DNA from: Schleiferiaceae bacterium
GTDB taxonomy: Bacteria; Bacteroidota; Bacteroidia; Flavobacteriales; Schleiferiaceae
NCBI GenBank assembly: GCA_030831045.1
Contig: JAURMB010000057.1
Location: 1 to 12,978 of the forward strand
Direction of reading: 5' to 3'
Length of the DNA stretch: 12,978 nucleotides
Below, piece after piece: positions 1 through 6,001 of this stretch; position 1 is the first letter of the stretch; every line of letters begins with the position of its first letter. Position numbers and translations under genes: made by a program. Under the pieces are notes generated by a model. The model ran no database searches and was not told the origin of the DNA. It saw nothing but the letters and a program-made list of their open reading frames with translations.

Positions 1-12
1 CACCAAAATCGC

Positions 13-44
13 AAAGCCCCTCAGTTCCCTGTGGGGCTTTTTTT
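13..44 (+). terminator. Rho-independent terminator of an upstream gene
   Basis: An 8-bp perfect stem (AAAGCCCC at 13-20 pairing with GGGGCTTT at 33-40) encloses a 12-base loop, and the T-run continues to 44. The T-run is on the + strand, so it should end a + strand gene lying left of the window. The opposite strand has no comparable T-run. Confidence 0.85.
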
Positions 45-85
45 GTGCGGAGCACATAGGCCCGCGACGTGCCCATGAGCATGAG

Positions 86-93
86 TACCTTTG
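86..93 (+). promoter_or_regulatory. Bacteroidota -7 promoter element (TACCTTTG)
   Basis: This is an exact match to the known Bacteroidota -7 consensus TAnnTTTG. It ends only four bases before the ATG of the zinc-ribbon gene at 98. I see no clear TTG at the -33 spacing. If this is the promoter, transcription starts at or within a few bases of the start codon. Confidence 0.6.
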
Positions 94-97
94 CCGC

Positions 98-376
98 ATG
101 GCTACCCAGCTAAAATGCACCCAATGCGGCGAGTGGGGCGAGGATCCCGACCGCTGCCCGTCCTGCGCAGCCGAGCGCCAGGTCCACAGCACCTTTGCCA
201 ACCACGAAAATCCGAACCGGCACAAAGCGTTTGAAATGCCCACTATGGAATGGAACAACGACCCCCAGATTCCCCACTGGAAGCGAAGTCTGATCAACGC
301 CGGCAAGGCCATGCACTGGGCGGTGCTCGCCGTGGGCGGAGCCATTGCCTGGATGGCCTACTGGGTTGCCGTGTGA
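98..376 (+). CDS. Small zinc-ribbon protein with C-terminal membrane anchor
   Basis: This 92-residue protein has no function I can name. Two CxxC pairs (C7/C10 and C20/C23) form an N-terminal zinc ribbon. A charged, polar linker follows (about 25-65), and a single hydrophobic helix (about 71-92) ends the chain, so it is probably a tail-anchored inner-membrane protein with the zinc ribbon in the cytoplasm. Small zinc-ribbon proteins with C-terminal membrane helices recur in Bacteroidota, but I know of no assigned role. The ATG at 98 is the first in-frame start and lies four bases after the promoter element. Its stop overlaps the GTG start of the next gene (GTGA at 373-376), so the two are probably translated together. 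Confidence 0.8.
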   Translation: MATQLKCTQCGEWGEDPDRCPSCAAERQVHSTFANHENPNRHKAFEMPTMEWNNDPQIPHWKRSLINAGKAMHWAVLAVGGAIAWMAYWVAV

Positions 377-705
377 ACCCTGTGGCGGCTGCGGCCGTGC
401 TGGCGTTTGGGCTCCACCAGATCGGTATTGCGCTTGGCACTTCCATCGACTGGGCTGATTCGTTTTTGGATCCGTGGTGCACGGTTCCGGTCGCGTTGGG
501 CGTACCGAGCTGGTTGGCGCGCCGCGTTCGTCCCGATTACGTTTTACCGTGGTCCCTTGTTGGCGCCTTCACCCTGCTACTAGCTGTGGCTTTTGAGCTG
601 TGGATTCCGCGGGTTGATCCGCGCTTTACCGCGGACCCCCTTGATGCCCTTGCCTACGTTGCAGGGGCAGTAATGTGGCGCTTTGTTGAACCTCTGGGGC
701 GATAA
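373..705 (+). CDS. Small integral membrane protein, conserved Bacteroidota type
   Basis: This is a 110-residue protein if it starts at GTG 373, which overlaps the TGA of the upstream gene by four bases. That coupling is why I chose it; an in-frame ATG at 250 would run back through the zinc-ribbon gene in another frame. Hydrophobic stretches near 3-22, 37-49, 58-79 and 92-104 suggest three or four membrane helices. Conserved-looking acidic motifs are FLDPW (31-35), FELWIP (74-79) and FTADPLDALAY (85-95). From memory this resembles short Bacteroidota membrane proteins sometimes labelled magnesium citrate secondary transporter; I would not rely on that label, because it is far too short for a carrier of that kind. 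Function unknown. The -33 element of the next gene lies inside its last codons. Confidence 0.72.
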   Translation: MNPVAAAAVLAFGLHQIGIALGTSIDWADSFLDPWCTVPVALGVPSWLARRVRPDYVLPWSLVGAFTLLLAVAFELWIPRVDPRFTADPLDALAYVAGAVMWRFVEPLGR

Positions 706-718
706 GCGGTTACTTTTG
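686..718 (+). promoter_or_regulatory. Promoter of the HMG-CoA reductase operon
   Basis: TACTTTTG at 711-718 matches the Bacteroidota -7 consensus. A TTG at 686-688 lies 22 bases upstream as a plausible -33 element. It is the only promoter in the window where both elements are convincing. The ATG at 734 lies 15 bases downstream of the -7 element. Confidence 0.65.
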
Positions 719-733
719 TACTAAACCTTAAAC

Positions 734-2086
734 ATGAAGCGCAGCAACCTCCAAATTCGCGGTTTTTCTAAGTTGAGCAAAGCCGCCAAAATCACGTGGC
801 TCACCGAACAGCACTTGAGCGATCCGGCCCGTGGTCAGGAACTTATGGCTTCGTACAACCACGCTGACGAGGCCGTGCAAAAGCGGCACGACGAGTTCAT
901 CGAGAACACGGTAGCTAACTACTTTTTACCCCTAGGTGTAGCGCCCAATTTTGTCATTAACAATCAGGTATACACGGTGCCGATGGCCATTGAAGAAAGT
1001 TCGGTGGTGGCGGCTGCGGCCAAGTCTGCGCAGTTTTGGATGGACCGCGGAGGCTTTCATTCGACGGTGATTTCGTCGACCAAAATTGGGCACATCCACT
1101 TCACGTTTACGGGGGATGCCGGGGCCCTGAATCGCTTGGTTGCGCGGATTCAGCCTGAACTTTTGGCCGCCACCGATTCGATCACGGCGAACATGCGCGC
1201 TCGCGGGGGCGGAATTTTGAGCATCGACGTAAAGGACCGCCGCGAGGCCATGGACGATTACTTTCAGCTCGAGGTTCGCTTTGAAACCCGGGACTCGATG
1301 GGGGCGAACTTCATCAATTCCTGCCTGGAGGAGATGGCCAAGGTGCTGCGGCTTGAGGCGGCGACCGACGCCGGAACGGCCAGCGGCGACCTCGAAGTAG
1401 TCATGTGCATTTTGAGTAACTACACCCCCGAGTGCCTTGTGCGGTCTGAGGTGCGCTGCGCGTTAAGCGATTTAGACGACGGATCGGGGCTGGACGTGCA
1501 GGAGTTTGCCCGCAAGTTTCAGCGCGCGGTGCGCATCGCAGAGGTCGAACCCTACCGCGCCACCACGCACAACAAAGGCATCATGAACGGCATCGACGCG
1601 GTAGTCCTCGCCACGGGCAACGACTTTAGGGCCGTAGAAGCCGCCTGCCACACCTATGCTTCGCGCGACGGACAGTACCGGTCGCTGACGCACTGCTCGG
1701 TAGAAGACGGTGAGTTTCGGTTTTGGATCGAAATTCCGCTTTCGCTCGGCACTGTGGGCGGACTTACCAAGCTCCATCCGATGGTTCAATTGGCCCTCGA
1801 AATGCTGGGAAATCCGGGAGCCCACGAATTGATGGGCATTGTGGCCGCATCGGGACTCGCGCAGAATTTTGCCGCCCTTCGCGCCCTGACCACGACGGGC
1901 ATTCAAAAAGGCCACATGAAGATGCACCTACTGAACATTTTGAACCAGCTGGAGGCTACCGACGCCGAAAAAGCCCACTTGACGAGCTTCTTTGCCGATA
2001 AAGTACCGCACCACGCCGACGTGGTCCACGCTTTTTGTGCCCTTCGGGGCATTCCCGTTCCCGCCGCCGAAGGGGTGCGCTCATGA
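734..2086 (+). CDS. mvaA: Hydroxymethylglutaryl-CoA reductase, class II
   Basis: This cytosolic enzyme interconverts HMG-CoA and mevalonate using a nicotinamide cofactor. Family pipelines often call class II enzymes degradative, but in flavobacteria the likely role is making mevalonate for isoprenoids (quinones, undecaprenyl carrier, carotenoids). The 450 residues are close to the roughly 430 usual for class II, and there is no membrane domain. Catalytic residues are in place: Glu87 (IEESSVVAAA), Lys281 (HNKGIMNGID), Asp297 (ATGNDFRA) and His394 (QKGHMKMHL), matching E83, K267, D283 and H381 of the Pseudomonas mevalonii enzyme. DSMGANFINS at 187-196 is the cofactor-domain motif. The gene is first in an operon and overlaps the GHMP kinase start by four bases (ATGA, 2083-2086). 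Confidence 0.96.
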   Translation: MKRSNLQIRGFSKLSKAAKITWLTEQHLSDPARGQELMASYNHADEAVQKRHDEFIENTVANYFLPLGVAPNFVINNQVYTVPMAIEESSVVAAAAKSAQFWMDRGGFHSTVISSTKIGHIHFTFTGDAGALNRLVARIQPELLAATDSITANMRARGGGILSIDVKDRREAMDDYFQLEVRFETRDSMGANFINSCLEEMAKVLRLEAATDAGTASGDLEVVMCILSNYTPECLVRSEVRCALSDLDDGSGLDVQEFARKFQRAVRIAEVEPYRATTHNKGIMNGIDAVVLATGNDFRAVEAACHTYASRDGQYRSLTHCSVEDGEFRFWIEIPLSLGTVGGLTKLHPMVQLALEMLGNPGAHELMGIVAASGLAQNFAALRALTTTGIQKGHMKMHLLNILNQLEATDAEKAHLTSFFADKVPHHADVVHAFCALRGIPVPAAEGVRS

Positions 2087-2940
2087 ATACCTTTTGGAGT
2101 TCCGGTAAGCTGCTGCTGTGCGGCGAATACTGGGTGCTCCACGGCGCGTCGGCCCTCGCCGTACCTACACGGCTAGGCCAGCGGCTGACCTACCGAGCCA
2201 CCGACCAGCCCCTACATTGGACCGCAGTGGACCGCCACGGACAGGCCTGGCTGGACGCATCAGCCGTCTCTGACCCGCACGTGGAATCGCTCCTGCAGGC
2301 CGCACGCTCTTTAGGGGGCCAAGTGCCTTACACAGGACTCGTGCGAACCGAACTTGAATTCGACCGCAGCTGGGGCTGGGGGTCGAGCTCGTCGCTGACC
2401 GATTTGGTGGCGCAGTGGACGGGAGTCCCGGCACTCGACCTGCATTTTGCCACCTCGCGCGGGTCGGGGTTTGATGTAGCTTGTGCGCGCGCCACCTCAG
2501 CCCTGACCTACCGCAAAATAGGACCGTCCAAAGGGGAATGGTCCGCCGCCGCGGCCGCCCACTGGCCCACCGAGCATTTTGCCCTGGTCTACCTCGGGCA
2601 AAAGCAAGACAGCCAAAAAGAAGTGCAGCGCGGCCGCAGGGAACCGCTTCAGGCAGAGTTGGACGCGATCAGCGACCTGTCGCGCGCCATGGCCGAGGCC
2701 CAAAAAGTGACGGAGTGGATGCAGCTCATCGAAGAAGCAGAGGCGCGCACCGCCGCGTGGACCGGCCTCCCCCGGATTCAAGAGCGCTTTACGGGCGTTC
2801 GCGCAACGCTCAAGAGCCTTGGCGCATGGGGCGGCGACTTTGTGCTGGCCGTGGCCGAAGACCCGAGTGCATTCGCGTACTTTGCGGAGCACGGATACCT
2901 GTGCATGAAATGGTCCGACTGCGTTCCGCCCTTGCCCTGA
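2083..2940 (+). CDS. GHMP kinase, GYDIA-type (mevalonate-pathway neighbour)
   Basis: This 285-residue cytosolic small-molecule kinase has the three GHMP landmarks. The N-terminal motif SGKLLLCGEYWVLHG (7-21) includes Lys9. The ATP loop WGWGSSSSL (97-105) is a variant of GLGSSAA. The C-terminal glycine motif is GAWGGDFVLA (247-256). GSGFDVA (127-133) corresponds to the Gly-Tyr-Asp-Ile-Ala motif after which a Bacteroidota GHMP family is named; Asp131 is the probable catalytic aspartate by analogy with mevalonate kinase. The substrate is not known. Being coupled to HMG-CoA reductase, it most likely phosphorylates mevalonate or a later intermediate. The start at ATG 2083 is set by the four-base overlap; the ATG at 2035 would invade the reductase. 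Its last ten codons overlap the next gene by 31 bases. Confidence 0.88.
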   Translation: MNTFWSSGKLLLCGEYWVLHGASALAVPTRLGQRLTYRATDQPLHWTAVDRHGQAWLDASAVSDPHVESLLQAARSLGGQVPYTGLVRTELEFDRSWGWGSSSSLTDLVAQWTGVPALDLHFATSRGSGFDVACARATSALTYRKIGPSKGEWSAAAAAHWPTEHFALVYLGQKQDSQKEVQRGRREPLQAELDAISDLSRAMAEAQKVTEWMQLIEEAEARTAAWTGLPRIQERFTGVRATLKSLGAWGGDFVLAVAEDPSAFAYFAEHGYLCMKWSDCVPPLP

Positions 2941-5105
2941 TTGCGCTGCTCCTGTCGAGCTTGAGCAGCCGCGCTGCCCACCTGGTGGGCGGAGAGCTCA
3001 CGTACGTCTGCCTCGGCAACAACCTCTACCAGATCAAGTTGGTGGTGTACCGGGACTGCAATTCGACCGGTGCTCAATTGGATCCGCAGTCTTCGATCGG
3101 CATTTACGACGGAATTCAGCCCACGTTGCTGCACAACCTAAGCGTCACTAAGGGAGCGACTATTCCGGTTCCAGCGAACACGGGAAACCCCTGCCTGCAG
3201 GCTCCGCCCAACATTTGCACCGAGTATGCGGTGTACACCACGACGATCACGCTTCCGCCACGGGCCAACGGTTACGTGATCACCTACCAACGCTGCTGCC
3301 GCAACGCGACCATCAGCAACCTGCCGACGCCCGACGATTGGGGCTCAACCTTGACCACGCGCATCCCCGCGAACGACGCCTGCAACAGCAGTCCGCAGTG
3401 GAACAATTTGCCGCCCATCGTGCTGTGCAACCAAGAAAACCTCAACATTCCGACGTCGGCGACCGACCCCGACGGCGATTCGCTGCACTACACCCTGTGC
3501 AACCCACTGCACGGCGGGGGCAAAGACAACGGGTCGGGATTTAATTCGCCGTCGCCCAATCCGCCGGCGCCTCCGCCCTACGCCCCCATTAGTTTTTTAA
3601 ACCCTTCGACTCCGAGCAATCCGATTCCGGGCAGTCCGTCGCTGAGCATCAACGGCGCCACCGGTGTGCTGAGCGGAAAGCTCACGGTGACCGGACAGTT
3701 TGTGGTGGCGATTTGCGTCGAAGAATGGCGGAATGGTGTGCTGCTGAACAGCATTCGGCGCGACTACCAGTTTAACGTGACGTCGTGCCAGGCCAACATT
3801 GTGGCCAAGATTGTGTCAGAGGTCGACGATCCCACGCAGCTGTGCATTGGCACAACGGTTCCGTTCAAGCACCAAAGCATCAATGCAACCAGCTTTTTTT
3901 GGGACTTTGGCGACCCGGGGCGCGCAGACGACACGTCGCGCACGGCTTTTCCGACCTGGACCTTTGGCGATACCGGCGTGTTTTGGGTAACCTTGGTAGC
4001 GAATCCAGGATGGCCTTGTGCCGACACCGACCGAGTTCAGTTTCACATTTACCCGCCAATAAATCCGCGCTTTACGCACAACGGCGGACCCTGCTTCGAC
4101 CAGCAGCCCATCACCTTTGTGGCGCAGGGCACTTGGTACGACGGAGCCCAGTTTGACTGGACCTTTGGGGCCGCAGGCGACGCCAACATCGCGAGCTTTT
4201 CGGGGCTGAATCCGCCCCTGATTCAGTTTGCGCAGCCCGGTACCTACACGGTGACCCTGCGCATTCGCTCGAAGTCTTGCGACGAAACGTATGTGGACTC
4301 GGTCGTGGTGGACCCGCGGCCACGACTGGACAGCCTTATTGGCCCCTGGGTCGGCTGCGAGCCCTACACGGTTACGTTTGATGCCGGCGCTTTTTCGCGG
4401 CGGACGCGCTACTTCGCGTGGGACTTTGGCGACGGGTTCTCCGACACGCTCGAGCAACCTACGCACGTATACCGGGTACCCGGTCTTTACGACGTGCGGG
4501 TACGCATGTGGACGCAGACGGGCTGCCGCGACACGGTTGAAAAAGTGTTCCCGGGAGCGATTCGGGTGAATCCGCGCCCCAAAGTGGCCATGCGAATTGC
4601 TCCCAAACGCGTGACTATTTACCAACCGCTGGTACAGCTTCGGGCGGATTCGGTTGATGCCAACGAGCAGTTTTGGTTCGACCTGGGCGACAGTACGACG
4701 TATGCCCAGCAAGCGTTTGTGGTCCACACCTACCGCGATACGGGCTGGTATTCGGTCAAAATGCTCGCTCTAAACCAGTACGGTTGCTGGGACACGCTGA
4801 CCGATTCGGTGCGCGTAGACCCGATTTACAACGTCTGGTCGCCGACCGCATTCACCCCCAACGGCGATGGGGGAAACGAAGGCTTTCGACCCGTAGCCAC
4901 GGGAATTAAAGCCTACCGACTGCGCATATTGGACCGCTGGGGCAACGTGGTGTTTCAGAGCGCGGACCCGCAGGAGGAATGGAACGGCCGCGTGGGAAAT
5001 ACCGGTTCGGACTGCCCGCAAGGAGCCTACCTCTGGTCGCTGTTCACCCTGGACTACGGCGATTCGCCGGTCGAGCAGCAAGGAGTTGTGCTACTTGTGC
5101 GCTAA
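2910..5105 (+). CDS. Secreted PKD-domain protein with type B T9SS sorting domain
   Basis: The 731-residue protein starts at ATG 2910, chosen because it opens directly onto a signal peptide (basic start, hydrophobic core about 6-18, cleavage near 22-24); longer in-frame starts lie inside the kinase gene. The mature part opens with HLVGGELTYVCLGNN, a beta-rich, cysteine-rich region (about 24-293, eleven Cys) I recall from other Bacteroidota surface proteins. Next come four PKD-like domains marked by WDFGD (331), WTFG (417), WDFGDG (504) and FDLGDS (590), then the CHU_C/gliding-motility C-terminal domain (about 640-731) with AFTPNGDGGNEGF, DRWGNVVF and a terminal VVLLVR. It should cross the outer membrane by type IX secretion and stay on the surface or be released; ligand unknown. 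It overlaps the kinase by 31 bases and crcB by 15. Confidence 0.9.
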   Translation: MVRLRSALALIALLLSSLSSRAAHLVGGELTYVCLGNNLYQIKLVVYRDCNSTGAQLDPQSSIGIYDGIQPTLLHNLSVTKGATIPVPANTGNPCLQAPPNICTEYAVYTTTITLPPRANGYVITYQRCCRNATISNLPTPDDWGSTLTTRIPANDACNSSPQWNNLPPIVLCNQENLNIPTSATDPDGDSLHYTLCNPLHGGGKDNGSGFNSPSPNPPAPPPYAPISFLNPSTPSNPIPGSPSLSINGATGVLSGKLTVTGQFVVAICVEEWRNGVLLNSIRRDYQFNVTSCQANIVAKIVSEVDDPTQLCIGTTVPFKHQSINATSFFWDFGDPGRADDTSRTAFPTWTFGDTGVFWVTLVANPGWPCADTDRVQFHIYPPINPRFTHNGGPCFDQQPITFVAQGTWYDGAQFDWTFGAAGDANIASFSGLNPPLIQFAQPGTYTVTLRIRSKSCDETYVDSVVVDPRPRLDSLIGPWVGCEPYTVTFDAGAFSRRTRYFAWDFGDGFSDTLEQPTHVYRVPGLYDVRVRMWTQTGCRDTVEKVFPGAIRVNPRPKVAMRIAPKRVTIYQPLVQLRADSVDANEQFWFDLGDSTTYAQQAFVVHTYRDTGWYSVKMLALNQYGCWDTLTDSVRVDPIYNVWSPTAFTPNGDGGNEGFRPVATGIKAYRLRILDRWGNVVFQSADPQEEWNGRVGNTGSDCPQGAYLWSLFTLDYGDSPVEQQGVVLLVR

Positions 5106-5453
5106 GGCGTACGCTGCTGCCGCCGCCCCCAAGCTCAGGGCCAAACTTGCCGTCACGTACCCAAGGGCCACTAGCCACGAGCCCGTTTTAACCCACTGAA
5201 GTGCTTCCCAGCTGAAGGTGCTCATGGTGCTGAATCCGCCGCAAACGCCGGTCACCAGCGCCAACTGCAGTCGGCTGTCTGGGATCGGACGCGCCATAAG
5301 CACCCCGATGAGCGCTGCCGCGGCCACGTTGGCCAGCAAGGTCGCCGCCGAGGCGGTCAGCAAGGGAGCGTCCGCACGCCGCAACATCAGCGAAAGGGAC
5401 CACCGAAGGAGGCTGCCAAAGGCTCCGCCCAGGGCTACGGCGAGTAGGTTCAT
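5091..5453 (-). CDS. crcB: Fluoride channel CrcB/Fluc
   Basis: This 120-residue inner-membrane protein has four hydrophobic helices, the normal Fluc size. Family motifs are GGAFGSLLRW (9-18), TLLANVAAAALIG (38-50) with the conserved Asn42, and GVCGGFSTMSTFSWE (69-83), the break in helix 3 that binds a central sodium ion. Fluc channels work as antiparallel dimers and let toxic fluoride leak out. By my alignment one of the two pore phenylalanines is methionine (Met77) and the other is kept (Phe80). The gene is last in the adk-obg-PAP2 operon; its ATG overlaps the PAP2 stop by four bases. Its 3' end overlaps the convergent secreted-protein gene by 15 bases. No fluoride riboswitch is visible ahead of it. 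Confidence 0.93.
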   Translation of the reverse strand: MNLLAVALGGAFGSLLRWSLSLMLRRADAPLLTASAATLLANVAAAALIGVLMARPIPDSRLQLALVTGVCGGFSTMSTFSWEALQWVKTGSWLVALGYVTASLALSLGAAAAAYALAHK

Positions 5454-6001
5454 CGGTGTGAAGTTAGCGGACGAATTCGCACGATCAGCAACGAAATGCT
5501 CGCGCCCACCGCGGCGCCCGCGAGCACGTCACCCGGGTAATGCACGCCGAGGTAAACCCGCGAAACCGACACGGCAAGGGCCCACATCAAGGCCAAGGCA
5601 ACCGCCCAACGAGGGGGACGACTGCGTATATAAATGGTAAAAATGGCCCACGTAGTCGCGGCGTGGCCCGAAACAAGGCCAAAGGCGCCCTTGCACGCGG
5701 CGACTGGGCGAAACTGACCCTCAAGGGACCAGCACGGCCGGGGCCTACCCAGGGCATCTTTCAGGCCGCTTGCGACCACGTCGGCGGCGCCAAAAGCTGC
5801 GAGCATGGTTACGACCAACCAGATCCACGGAATTAACGCTCCCGGACGGCGCTGAATTAGGGCGAGGCCGAGCCACACCAATGCAGCTAGCCAGCCACTT
5901 GACGTCAGCGTGAAAAGGGCGTCTGCCTCAGGACCTCCTTGGCCGGCAAAGGCCAAAAATCCAGCGCGGTCTAGTCGATCGAGCGATTCAAGGAGTCCCA
6001 T
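5450..6001 (-). CDS. PAP2-family lipid phosphatase
   Basis: This 183-residue integral membrane enzyme of the type 2 phosphatidic acid phosphatase family contains the three-part active site. Motif 1 is K81-DALG-R87P88, motif 2 is SGH at 111-113, and motif 3 is S147-R148...H154...D158 (SRVYLGVHYPGD). The histidines make and resolve a phosphoenzyme. Likely substrates are undecaprenyl pyrophosphate, phosphatidyl phosphates or lipid A, with the active site facing the periplasm; the sequence alone does not decide which. The usual Pro of PSGH is Val, which I recall as common in Bacteroidota members. The start at 6001 gives the typical N-terminus (short amphipathic LDRLDRAGFLAF) and overlaps obg by 31 bases. 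The stop overlaps crcB by four. Confidence 0.92.
   Translation of the reverse strand: MGLLESLDRLDRAGFLAFAGQGGPEADALFTLTSSGWLAALVWLGLALIQRRPGALIPWIWLVVTMLAAFGAADVVASGLKDALGRPRPCWSLEGQFRPVAACKGAFGLVSGHAATTWAIFTIYIRSRPPRWAVALALMWALAVSVSRVYLGVHYPGDVLAGAAVGASISLLIVRIRPLTSHR

Noticed and set aside
2035..2082. Upstream ATG that would lengthen the GHMP kinase
   Set aside because: The extra residues (Arg/Ser-rich) do not fit the family N-terminus; ATG 2083 gives the normal opening and the four-base overlap.
2481..2909. 143-residue N-terminal extension of the secreted protein
   Set aside because: It is the alternate frame of the kinase gene, Arg-rich, and would bury the signal peptide that begins at 2910.
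3816..4727. A 303-residue open frame on the - strand inside the secreted PKD-protein gene
   Set aside because: It lies wholly antisense to a strongly supported gene, is rich in Arg/His/Val typical of GC-rich antisense frames, shows no domain, and has no promoter match.
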